In this document: one piece after another, positions 7,537-14,391 of the stretch
Layout: every line of letters starts with the position of its first letter
How positions within the stretch are numbered: position 1 is the stretch's first letter
Source of the DNA: JAVVTR01 sp036653535
GTDB taxonomy: Bacteria > Bacteroidota > Bacteroidia > Bacteroidales > P3
Direction of reading: 5' to 3'
NCBI GenBank assembly: GCA_036653535.1
Contig: JAVVTR010000028.1
Location: forward strand, 1 to 14,391
Length of the DNA: 14,391 nucleotides
Notes under the pieces: model-generated
Told to the model about the DNA's origin: nothing
The model's database searches: none
The model's input: the letters and a program-made list of their open reading frames with translations, nothing else
Position numbers and translations under genes: made by a program

Positions 7537-10500
7537 ATGAGTATTTATAAAAGTGCGGTAGAAAAACCGATTACTACGCTAATGGTCTTTGTGGCTGTTA
7601 TGCTCTTCGGTTTATATTCGTTGACAAAGATACCAATAGATTTGTATCCAGAGTTGGAAATGCCGGCGGTGTCTATTATGACGACTTACCCAGGAGCGAG
7701 TGCAGCGGATATAGAGGAAAATATTACCAAAATCATAGAAGATGGGGTTAACTCGGTCGATAAATTAAAGGAATTAAATTCTTCTTCCAAAGATAATATA
7801 TCCATTATATCCTTAGAGTTTGAGTGGGGAACCAATTTAGATGAAGCGGTGAATGATGTGAGAAGTGCCATAGATATGGTCTATTCTAATTTGCCGGATG
7901 ATTGTGATCGACCTATGATTTATAAGTTTAGTACCAGTATGATGCCTATTCTTTTTTATACGGTTACGGCCAAGGAAAGTTATGCTGGTTTAGATAAATT
8001 AATAGAAGACAAATTGGTTAATCCTCTTAATAGGGTAGATGGTATTGCCTCTGTTTTTGTTAGTGGGGCTCCGGAGAGAACCATTTATGTAAATGTGGAT
8101 GCTAAAAAATTGGATGCCTATCATCTAACTATTGAACAAATAGGAAATACTATTTCTACTTCTAATATCAACCTTCCGGCTGGAAGTGTAAGAATGGGTC
8201 GTATTGATTATCAATTACGTGTAGAGGGTGAATTTGATGTTAGTTCGGAAATAAACGACTTGGTAGTAGGTAATTATAATGGTAGAAATGTTTATGTACG
8301 GGATGTAGCCGATGTAAAAGATACGATTAAAGATATTACTATTTCCGAACGTTCTAACGGAGAGTCGGGTTTGCGTATGATGGTTATGAAACAGTCGGGA
8401 GCTAATACGGTGGCGGTCGCTAATGGGGTGAAAGACAAAATGCAAGACTTGCAAGAGACCTTACCTCCGGATGTGCATATTATGGAGGTGTACGACTCTT
8501 CCCGTTTTATTGAGAGCTCTGTAGCCAATTTATCGGAAACGCTTTTATTTGCACTGCTTTTTGTAGTTTTAGTTATATTGTTTTTCTTAGGACGATGGAG
8601 AGCCACCTTTATTATTGTATTAACTATTCCTATATCTCTTATTGTTTCCTGTATTTATTTATTCCTCACTGGGGGCTCTATTAATATCATTTCTCTCTCC
8701 TCTTTGTCTATAGCTATTGGTATGGTGGTGGATGATGCTATTGTGGTGTTGGAAAATATAACCAAACATATAGAACGTGGTTCTCGACCTCGGGAGGCGG
8801 CTATTTATGCAACGAATGAGGTTTGGGTCTCGGTTATTGTAACTACATTGGTGGTGGTAGCGGTATTTTTACCTTTGACTACCTTAGGAGGTATGGTGGG
8901 TATAATGTTTAAGGAATTGGGGTGGATTGTTACTATTACTGTAACTACCTCTACCTTAGCTGCTATTTCTCTTACCCCTATGCTTTCGGCCTATATGCTT
9001 CGTTTGCGCGATGAAAAGCAGCCTTTGAGTTGGTTTTCCAAATTGCATCAACGTTATGTGGAGAAATGGTTGGATAGTTTGGATAGATTTTACGAAAAAG
9101 TTTTGAGAGGGGCTTTGAATAATAAGAAAAAAGTATTTGTATTTTCCATGTTGGCTTTTGCCATTTCTATGGTTCTATTTAAATTCGTGGGAACCGACTT
9201 TATGCCTCAGACCGATGAGAGCCGTTTTTCTGCGGTTATAGAATTGGCAACGGGACTTAGGGTGGAGGAATCCTTAAAGATAGCTGCGGAATTAGAGAAT
9301 TTACTAAAGGAACGCTACCCGGAAGTGAAAATTGTATCCAGTTCGACGGGAGCTGATGAAGATGGCGGATTTTCTTCTCTCTTTGGGGATAATGGAACTA
9401 ATACTATAAATTTAACCATACGAATTTGTGATTTAAAGGATAGAAAGCGGAGCGTATTTGAAATAGCGGATGATTTTCGAAGTCAATTGGCTGATTTTCC
9501 AGAAATTATAGATTATACGGTAAGTACAGAAGGAAGCGGTTCTATGGGCGGAGGAGGAAATAACGTAAGTATAGAAGTTTACGGTTATGATTTGAATACT
9601 ACCAATAAAGTAGCCCAAGAACTTAAGGAAAAAATTTCTACGATTGAGGGAGCAAGAGACATAAAAATTAGTCGTAAAAAAGACAAGCCCGAATTGGAGG
9701 TGAAGTTAGACAAAGAGAAGATGGCACAGCATGGACTAAGTACGGCTTCTGTGGCTTCTGCTTTGAGAAATAGGGTTGGCGGACTTACTTCCAGTAAATT
9801 TAGAGAACTTGGCAAGGAGTCGGATATTATTGTTCGTTTTGAGGAAAGGGATCGTAATAATGTAGATAATATAGAAGACGTGAGTATTACTACTCCCAAA
9901 GGGGAACAAATTAAATTGAATGAACTTGGTACGGTCAGAGAGTATTGGGGTCCTCCTAATATAGAACGTAAAAGAAGGGAAAGAGTAGTAAAAGTGGATG
10001 TTACGCCGGTAGGAGTATCGTTGGGAGAGTTGGCGGCTTCCATACAAAAGAAAGTGAAAGAAGAAGTGCAAATACCATCCGATGTACTTATTAATTATGC
10101 GGGAGCATATGAAGATCAACAGGATTCCTTTAGAGATATGATGACATTGATGATTCTTATTGTTTGTTTAGTTTTTATTGTAATGGCTTCGCAGTTCGAA
10201 TCTTTTTCCAAACCTTTTATTATTATGATGGCTATTCCTTTTGCACTTAGTGGGGTGGCTATAGCCTTGTTTATTACGGGTACTTCTCTTAATATGATTG
10301 CTTCTTTAGGAGCTATTTTGTTGGTGGGAATTGTGGTTAAAAATGGGATAGTATTAGTAGATTATATTAATTTAATGAGAGATAGAGGTTATGAACTTAA
10401 GGAAGCAATTGCTCTTTCTGGAAAATCTCGTTTACGTCCTGTATTAATGACTACTGCTACCACTATTTTGGGGATGTTGCCTATGGCTTTTAGCATAGGA

Positions 10501-10671
10501 GAAGGATCGGAAATGTGGGCTCCTATGGGTATTACGGTAGTGGGTGGTTTAACGGTATCTACCATTGTAACTTTGGTGATAGTGCCTATAGCTTATGCGA
10601 TGATGGCCCGCCATGGAGAACGGGATAAGGAAGCGAAGATGCGGGAAGAATATGACTTTTTAGATAAATAA
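7537..10671 (+). CDS. RND multidrug efflux transporter, AcrB/HAE-1-like
   Basis: A 1044-residue proton-driven inner-membrane pump, close to the AcrB length (about 1049). The first membrane segment follows the typical VEKPITTLMVFVAVMLFGLY start. The first periplasmic porter domain has PGASAADIEENITKIIEDGV. TM4 contains GMVVDDAIVVLENI with proton-relay Asp399 and Asp400, and TM10 contains GIVVKNGIVLVDY with Lys935, matching AcrB D407/D408/K940. The second half repeats the fold after about residue 530, ending with GGLTVSTIVTLVIVPIAYAM in the last membrane helix and a charged cytoplasmic tail. These motifs favour organic-substrate export (HAE-1) over heavy-metal (HME) pumps, but the cargo cannot be read from sequence. 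It sits between the fusion protein (51 bp) and the PII-like gene (15 bp). Confidence 0.95.
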   Translation: MSIYKSAVEKPITTLMVFVAVMLFGLYSLTKIPIDLYPELEMPAVSIMTTYPGASAADIEENITKIIEDGVNSVDKLKELNSSSKDNISIISLEFEWGTNLDEAVNDVRSAIDMVYSNLPDDCDRPMIYKFSTSMMPILFYTVTAKESYAGLDKLIEDKLVNPLNRVDGIASVFVSGAPERTIYVNVDAKKLDAYHLTIEQIGNTISTSNINLPAGSVRMGRIDYQLRVEGEFDVSSEINDLVVGNYNGRNVYVRDVADVKDTIKDITISERSNGESGLRMMVMKQSGANTVAVANGVKDKMQDLQETLPPDVHIMEVYDSSRFIESSVANLSETLLFALLFVVLVILFFLGRWRATFIIVLTIPISLIVSCIYLFLTGGSINIISLSSLSIAIGMVVDDAIVVLENITKHIERGSRPREAAIYATNEVWVSVIVTTLVVVAVFLPLTTLGGMVGIMFKELGWIVTITVTTSTLAAISLTPMLSAYMLRLRDEKQPLSWFSKLHQRYVEKWLDSLDRFYEKVLRGALNNKKKVFVFSMLAFAISMVLFKFVGTDFMPQTDESRFSAVIELATGLRVEESLKIAAELENLLKERYPEVKIVSSSTGADEDGGFSSLFGDNGTNTINLTIRICDLKDRKRSVFEIADDFRSQLADFPEIIDYTVSTEGSGSMGGGGNNVSIEVYGYDLNTTNKVAQELKEKISTIEGARDIKISRKKDKPELEVKLDKEKMAQHGLSTASVASALRNRVGGLTSSKFRELGKESDIIVRFEERDRNNVDNIEDVSITTPKGEQIKLNELGTVREYWGPPNIERKRRERVVKVDVTPVGVSLGELAASIQKKVKEEVQIPSDVLINYAGAYEDQQDSFRDMMTLMILIVCLVFIVMASQFESFSKPFIIMMAIPFALSGVAIALFITGTSLNMIASLGAILLVGIVVKNGIVLVDYINLMRDRGYELKEAIALSGKSRLRPVLMTTATTILGMLPMAFSIGEGSEMWAPMGITVVGGLTVSTIVTLVIVPIAYAMMARHGERDKEAKMREEYDFLDK

Positions 10672-10676
10672 GGAGG
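10672..10676 (+). promoter_or_regulatory. Strong Shine-Dalgarno for the PII-like gene
   Basis: GGAGG begins one base after the TAA of the pump gene and lies 10 nt before the ATG at 10687. A full anti-SD match is uncommon in this phylum, and I see no equal in front of the other genes here. It suggests the small protein is translated efficiently and independently of coupling to the long upstream gene. Confidence 0.65.
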
Positions 10677-10686
10677 AAAATAGAAA

Positions 10687-10980
10687 ATGAAAGCAGTGTT
10701 TGTGGTTTTTAATCAAGCCAATGTAGAACGTATGGAGTATATATTGGATATGTTGGAAATAAAAGGATTTACATGGTTTGCACAAGTAGAGGGAAGAGGG
10801 AGTAAAACCGGAGAGCCGAGGCGTGGCACTCATACTTGGCCGGAGATGAATTCGGCTTTGGTAACGATGATAGAAGAGGACAAGGTGCCTATATTGTTAG
10901 ATAAGGTTAGAAAATTAGATCAGGTCAATGAAGAGGTTGGGGTGCGTGCCTTTGTTTGGAATATAGAGCAGAGTGTATAA
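10687..10980 (+). CDS. Small PII/CutA-like protein of RND efflux operon
   Basis: A 97-residue protein with an apparent beta-alpha-beta-beta-alpha-beta ferredoxin-like layout: MKAVFVVFNQ (strand), VERMEYILDMLEIKG (helix), FTWFAQVEGRG (strand), EMNSALVTMIEEDKVPILLDKVRKLDQ (strand and helix), GVRAFVWNIEQSV (strand). This resembles PII (GlnB) and CutA-type trimers and related small proteins found next to RND pumps (DUF3240-like). The canonical PII T-loop tyrosine motif is not obvious. The gene follows the pump by 15 bp in the same operon, and its strong Shine-Dalgarno sets it apart. A role as a small-molecule-binding regulator of the pump is inferred from fold and position only. It could instead be an uncharacterised chaperone-like partner. 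Confidence 0.7.
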   Translation: MKAVFVVFNQANVERMEYILDMLEIKGFTWFAQVEGRGSKTGEPRRGTHTWPEMNSALVTMIEEDKVPILLDKVRKLDQVNEEVGVRAFVWNIEQSV

Positions 10981-11035
10981 ATGAGCTAAATTTAAATTAG
11001 ATGAAAGAATAAGGAAATAAGGAAGTATTAAAAAT

Positions 11036-11127
11036 CCCCAACCATTAGCCACGAAGTGCCCCCAAAAAGTTAGACATAAAACTTTTGGGGGCACTTCTCC
11101 TATAGACTAAAGGATTGGGGTTTTTTT
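11036..11127. terminator. Nested bidirectional terminator, efflux unit and pruA
   Basis: The outer stem is CCCCAACC (11036-11043) with GGATTGGGG (11112-11120, one bulged A), extended by TTAG/CTAA (11045-11048 with 11107-11110), and is followed by seven Ts (11121-11127). Inside it sits a second, stronger hairpin at 11053-11097. On the minus strand, the A5 run at 11030-11034 supplies a T5 tail, so it can serve both convergent transcripts. Confidence 0.85.
11053..11097. repeat. 45-bp palindrome resembling facing IS3-family ends
   Basis: GAAGTGCCCCC (11053-11063) pairs perfectly with GGGGGCACTTC (11087-11097). After one bulged A, AAAAGTT (11065-11071) pairs with AACTTTT (11080-11086), leaving an 8-nt loop. 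The arm sequence GTGCCCCCAAAAAGTTAGAC has the layout of terminal inverted repeats of IS3-family (IS150-like) elements as I know them, so this may be a minimal palindromic relic inserted into the terminator. No target duplication is evident. Confidence 0.55.
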
Positions 11128-11134
11128 AATAATC

Positions 11135-11188
11135 TTACGGTTTCTCTGCTTTTTCCGCTTTTGCTGCTTCCGTTTTAATATTTTCTTT
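11135..11188 (-). other. Frameshifted K/E/A-rich tail after pruA
   Basis: On the minus strand, skipping the T of the pruA stop region gives an open frame of 17 codons, KENIKTEAAKAEKAEKP, then TAA. The strongly biased Lys/Glu/Ala composition looks protein-like. It may be a former C-terminal extension of PruA cut off by a single-base change, or chance A/G-rich sequence. Confidence 0.35.
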
Positions 11189-12818
11189 ATTCTTCTAAGA
11201 AATTAGGATACATATAGTTGGTAGCAGGAACGAAACTTTCTTTGATGGCTTGAGGGGAAACCCAGCGTAGAAGATTGAAAATGGTGCCGGCTTTGTCGTT
11301 GGTTCCCGATAAACGTCCACCTCCAAAAGGTTGTTGATCTACTTGGGCACCAGTAGGTTTGTCGTTGATATAGAAATTACCTGCAGTGTGCATTAATTTT
11401 TGGGTCATATACTCTATGCCAGAGCGACTGGCAGAGAAAATAGCTCCAGTGAGGGCGTAAGTGGAGGTGGTATCGATTAAGTTTAAGATTTCTTCCACTT
11501 GATTTTCTGGATAAACATAAATGCTAAGTATGGGGCCGAAAAGTTCTTCTTTCATGGTAACATAATCTGCTTTCTTGGCCAAAATAACGGTGGGCTCTAT
11601 AAAATAGCCTTTGGTCTTATCGCATTTTCCACCCATAACTATTTCGGCATCTGCATCTTTTTTTGCATTGGCAATATAATTTGCCAGTTTATCGAAAGAA
11701 GTTTCGTCGATTACCGCATTTACAAAATTCGAAAAATCTTCCACTCCCCCTGTTTTTATGAGAGATAGGTCGGCTTGCATATAGGTTTTTATTTTTTCCC
11801 AAAGGTTAGAAGGAAGATAGGCGCGAGAGGCAGCAGAACATTTTTGTCCTTGGTACTCAAAGGCACCTCTAACTAAGGCGGTAGCTACGGCTTTAGGACA
11901 AGCACTGGGGTCGGCGAAAACATAGTCTTTACCGCCGGTTTCACCAACAATACGTGGGTAAGAACGGTAGTTTTTTAGGTTGTTTACTATGTTTTTCCAT
12001 ATACCATTGAACACTTCGGTGGAACCGGTAAAATGGAAACCTGCAAAGTCCTTATGATTAAAAATTACTTCGGATGCGGTAGGTCCTGAACAATATACCA
12101 AATTGATAACTCCTTCTGGCAAACCCGCTTCTTGTAATATTTCCATAATCAAATGAGCCGAATAAACGGCAGTTTTTGATGGTTTCCATACACATACATT
12201 ACCCATTAATACGGGAGCTGCAGGTAGGTTCCCCGCAATAGAAGTAAAATTAAAAGGAGTAAGTGCAAATACAAAGCCCTCCAGTGGACGCCAAACCATA
12301 CGATTCCAAATACCTGCGCTGGAATTGGGTTGCATGCCATATATTTCGTACATGTTTTTTACATTGAAGCGGAAAAAGTCGGCTAATTCACAAACACAAT
12401 CTATTTCTGCTTGAAAAGCGTTTTTGGATTGCCCCAACATGGTAATTGCATTCATCTTTTGGCGATAAGGACCAGTTAGCAGGTCGGCTGCTTTTAGGAA
12501 AATGGCGGCTCTACTTTCCCAATTCATTTTTTCCCAAGTGGGTTTGGCTTTCAACGCCGCTGCAATAGCCATTTGTACATGCGTAGCATCGCCTTGGTGG
12601 TAGTGACCTAATAGGTGTGCATGATCGTGAGGTGGGCGTATATCTTGCAAATGGCCGGTTCGAACTTCTTTCCCTCCAATAATCATAGGAAGATCCACTT
12701 CCGTCTTTCTAACGTTCTGTATTTGTTCTTTTAATGTTTTACGCTCTGGAGAACCCGGAGCATAAGCCAAAATCGGTTCATTCCCGATATTGGGTAATTT
12801 ATAGATTCCTGTAGACAT
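11187..12818 (-). CDS. pruA: L-glutamate gamma-semialdehyde (P5C) dehydrogenase
   Basis: Oxidises glutamate-gamma-semialdehyde (in equilibrium with 1-pyrroline-5-carboxylate) to glutamate with NAD+, the last step of proline and ornithine breakdown, in the cytoplasm. The 543-residue protein is an aldehyde dehydrogenase of the stand-alone, ALDH4-like type and is not fused to a proline dehydrogenase. Visible motifs are LTPFNFTS with oxyanion Asn190, the cofactor segment WKPSKTAVYS at 211-220, FTGSTEVFN near 263-271, catalytic-base Glu293 in VGETGGKDYV, nucleophile Cys327 in YQGQKCSAASRAY, and KEELFGPILSIYVYP. The C-terminus reads YPNFLEE. Divergent to rocD, whose product feeds it. A -7 box lies about 30 bp upstream. 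Confidence 0.96.
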   Translation of the reverse strand: MSTGIYKLPNIGNEPILAYAPGSPERKTLKEQIQNVRKTEVDLPMIIGGKEVRTGHLQDIRPPHDHAHLLGHYHQGDATHVQMAIAAALKAKPTWEKMNWESRAAIFLKAADLLTGPYRQKMNAITMLGQSKNAFQAEIDCVCELADFFRFNVKNMYEIYGMQPNSSAGIWNRMVWRPLEGFVFALTPFNFTSIAGNLPAAPVLMGNVCVWKPSKTAVYSAHLIMEILQEAGLPEGVINLVYCSGPTASEVIFNHKDFAGFHFTGSTEVFNGIWKNIVNNLKNYRSYPRIVGETGGKDYVFADPSACPKAVATALVRGAFEYQGQKCSAASRAYLPSNLWEKIKTYMQADLSLIKTGGVEDFSNFVNAVIDETSFDKLANYIANAKKDADAEIVMGGKCDKTKGYFIEPTVILAKKADYVTMKEELFGPILSIYVYPENQVEEILNLIDTTSTYALTGAIFSASRSGIEYMTQKLMHTAGNFYINDKPTGAQVDQQPFGGGRLSGTNDKAGTIFNLLRWVSPQAIKESFVPATNYMYPNFLEE

Positions 12819-12849
12819 AATATAATAGATTTAAGTAAATAATCGAATT

Positions 12850-12857
12850 CAAATATA
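12850..12857 (-). promoter_or_regulatory. pruA -7 box
   Basis: Read on the minus strand, TATATTTG (12857 to 12850) fits TAnnTTTG and lies 31 bp before the pruA ATG, giving a leader of about 25 nt. A matching -33 TTG at the right distance is not present, so the promoter may need an activator or be weak. Confidence 0.5.
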
Positions 12858-13013
12858 CATTTATTTTTTAGAAAAATAGAAACTTGGGCGGAGAAACGAT
12901 GGAAATATATAAACGAAAGTAGCTTAGAAGTGGTAATAAAACAAGAGGATCTCCACCTATAATGTAGCTTATAGAATTTGTTTAAAAAATTCCTGCTGTC
13001 TCAAAAATTATGC

Positions 13014-13021
13014 TAACTTTG
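13014..13021 (+). promoter_or_regulatory. rocD -7 box
   Basis: TAACTTTG fits the Bacteroidetes -7 consensus and would start a leader of about 50 nt before the ATG at 13080. The -33 position (around 12991) reads TTCC, a poor match. The rest of the 261-bp divergent gap holds nothing else I can name. Confidence 0.5.
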
Positions 13022-13079
13022 TAAGTCTTAGGTCGAAAAGTCATTTTAAATGAAATATAATACTTAAAAACAAATTATT

Positions 13080-14291
13080 ATGAACGCACAAGAGTTTATG
13101 GACCGAGAATCTCGTTATGGGGCTCACAATTATCATCCGCTCCCTGTGGTTTTAGAAAAAGGAGAAGGTATTTATGTTTGGGATACCGACAAAAAGCGGT
13201 ATTTTGATTTTCTTTCTGCGTATTCTGCTGTAAATCAAGGTCATTGTCATCCTAAGATCGTAAAAGCAATGACGGATCAAGCACAAAAATTAGCCCTTAC
13301 TTCCCGCGCCTTTTATAATGACGCATTAGGACAATGGGAAGAGTTTGTAAGTCAGTATTTTGGGTATGATAAGGTTTTGCCTATGAATACCGGAGCGGAG
13401 GCGGATGAAACCGCTTTAAAATTATGTCGAAAATGGGCTTATATGAAAAAAGGAATTGCCGATGGAAAAGCTAAAATTATTGTTTGTGATGGGAATTTTC
13501 ATGGTCGTACCATTACTATTGTTTCTTTATCGAGCGATCCGGAGTCTTATGCGGGTTATGGACCTTATACTCCTGGTTTCATACGTATTCCTTACAATGA
13601 TATTCCCGCCTTGGAAAAGGCTTTACAAGATTCCAATGTAGCTGGTTTTTTGGTGGAACCTATTCAAGGAGAAGCGGGAGTTTTTGTTCCAGATGAGGGG
13701 TATTTACGTAAAGCGGCCGATTTGTGTAAAAGGCATAATGTATTATTTATAGCCGATGAGGTACAAACTGGAATTGCGCGAACAGGTAAACTGTTAGCGG
13801 TCGATCACGAAAAGGTCCGTCCGGATATTTTAGTATTGGGTAAGGCTTTGGGGGGGGGAGTAATGCCCGTTTCTTGTGTATTGGCCGATGATGAAATAAT
13901 GTTATGTATAAAACCAGGCGAACATGGTTCTACCTTTGGGGGAAATCCTATTGCAGCCAAAGTTTCCATTGCTGCCTTAGAGGTGGTTAGAGACGAAAAA
14001 TTAGCAGAAAATGCGGAGTATTTAGGCAAAATATTTAGAGAAAAAATGAGGAATATATCTTCCGATCGCATAGAATTGGTAAGAGGGAAAGGACTTTTAA
14101 ATGCGGTAATTATAAAACCTAAAGATGGGCAAACGGCATGGGATGTATGCTTAAGAATGAGAGATAATGGACTATTGGCTAAGCCCACTCATCAGCATAT
14201 TATTCGTTTTGCTCCTCCATTAGTTATTAAAGAAGCCCAGTTGTTAGAAGCTATTGCTATCATAGAAAATACAATTATGGAATTTAAATAG
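13080..14291 (+). CDS. rocD: Ornithine aminotransferase (ornithine-oxo-acid transaminase)
   Basis: A PLP enzyme of class III aminotransferases, 403 residues, that moves the delta-amino group of ornithine to 2-oxoglutarate and yields glutamate-5-semialdehyde. The N-terminal block GAHNYHPLPVVLEKGEGIYV and AYSAVNQGHCHPKIV (47-61) are ornithine-aminotransferase signatures; Tyr18 and Tyr48 match the substrate tyrosines of the human enzyme (Y55 and Y85). Cofactor and catalytic residues are NTGAEADETA at 103-112, GNFHGRT at 138-144, EPIQGEAG at 193-200 (Glu198 equals the human E235 switch residue), Asp226 and Gln229 in ADEVQTG, and Schiff-base Lys255 in LGKALGGG. This set favours ornithine over the acetylornithine enzymes. 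It is divergent to pruA, the next step, and ends in a strong terminator. Confidence 0.95.
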   Translation: MNAQEFMDRESRYGAHNYHPLPVVLEKGEGIYVWDTDKKRYFDFLSAYSAVNQGHCHPKIVKAMTDQAQKLALTSRAFYNDALGQWEEFVSQYFGYDKVLPMNTGAEADETALKLCRKWAYMKKGIADGKAKIIVCDGNFHGRTITIVSLSSDPESYAGYGPYTPGFIRIPYNDIPALEKALQDSNVAGFLVEPIQGEAGVFVPDEGYLRKAADLCKRHNVLFIADEVQTGIARTGKLLAVDHEKVRPDILVLGKALGGGVMPVSCVLADDEIMLCIKPGEHGSTFGGNPIAAKVSIAALEVVRDEKLAENAEYLGKIFREKMRNISSDRIELVRGKGLLNAVIIKPKDGQTAWDVCLRMRDNGLLAKPTHQHIIRFAPPLVIKEAQLLEAIAIIENTIMEFK

Positions 14292-14310
14292 AATTTTTAG
14301 AGAAGCTACT

Positions 14311-14347
14311 TTAGGCCATTCTTCATTCGGAGAATGGCCTAATTTTT
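14311..14347 (+). terminator. Intrinsic terminator of rocD
   Basis: TTAGGCCATTCT (14311-14322) pairs perfectly over 12 bp with AGAATGGCCTAA (14331-14342) around an 8-nt loop, followed directly by TTTTT (14343-14347). It begins 20 nt after the rocD stop. Confidence 0.95.
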
Positions 14348-14391
14348 GTACGCTCAGCATGTACGTAATCTCATGGGTGCAAGTCCCTAAC
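14348..14391 (+). mobile_element. 5' end of a group IIC intron (partial)
   Basis: The base right after the terminator T tract starts GTACG, one mismatch from the intron 5' consensus GUGYG. The 44 nt inside the window align without gaps to the start of the Oceanobacillus iheyensis group IIC intron as I recall it, with about 29 identities, including GGGTGnnAGTCCC-AAC and the CAGCATG/CGGCATG core. In the first domain I stem, the pairs TACG with CGTA are kept through compensating changes. Class C introns insert just after terminator hairpins, exactly as here. The ribozyme body and reverse transcriptase would lie beyond the window. Confidence 0.75.

Noticed and set aside
9585..10119. Overlapping minus-strand ORFs of 127-152 codons within the RND gene
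   Set aside because: Antisense shadows of a fully conserved transporter frame with no motif of their own.
12992..13008. TGCTGTCTCAAAA-like IS end upstream of rocD
   Set aside because: TGTCTCAAAA occurs at ends of several Bacteroidetes IS elements, but only about 10 bases match, with no partner repeat or transposase nearby.

Overview
The window looks like draft chromosome from a low-GC member of the Bacteroidetes, probably order Bacteroidales. The evidence is repeated use of the phylum-specific promoter -7 box TAnnTTTG (before ung, tetR, pruA and rocD), mostly poor Shine-Dalgarno signals, and the gene families present. The species cannot be named from the sequence. A 99-N assembly gap lies inside a trinucleotide microsatellite.

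Layout. Positions 1-537 hold a 41-bp tandem array, two inverted repeats and a weak promoter ahead of a family 2 glycosyltransferase (538-1593, +). Convergent to it is a two-gene minus-strand unit, ung then aroQ (2946 down to 1740), with a promoter so close to the ung ATG that the transcript may be leaderless. Positions 2953-3942 contain no intact gene: there is a decayed, probably transposase-derived coding relic, a 65-bp tandem duplication, and a long (ATT)n tract broken by the gap. Next comes a drug-efflux-type unit on the plus strand: tetR (4005-4637), tolC-like outer-membrane factor, lipoprotein membrane-fusion protein, AcrB-like RND pump, and a small PII/CutA-like protein (to 10980). The only good promoter seen for this unit is ahead of tetR. 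It is framed by two 17/18-bp palindromic sites in inverted orientation, centred 42 bp apart, which look like a TetR autoregulatory operator pair. A nested, bidirectional terminator whose core resembles two facing IS3-family ends separates this unit from pruA.

pruA (12818-11187, -) and rocD (13080-14291, +) are divergent neighbours. RocD converts ornithine to glutamate-5-semialdehyde, which cyclises to P5C; PruA oxidises it to glutamate. Together they form an ornithine-to-glutamate route.

rocD ends in a strong intrinsic terminator. The base immediately after its T tract appears to be the first base of a group IIC intron, of which 44 nt are inside the window. Insertion right after a terminator hairpin is the known habit of this intron class. 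The most novel-looking items are this intron, the tetR operator architecture next to a microsatellite, and the PII-like protein tied to an RND pump. I see no CRISPR array, tRNA, rRNA or phage genes.
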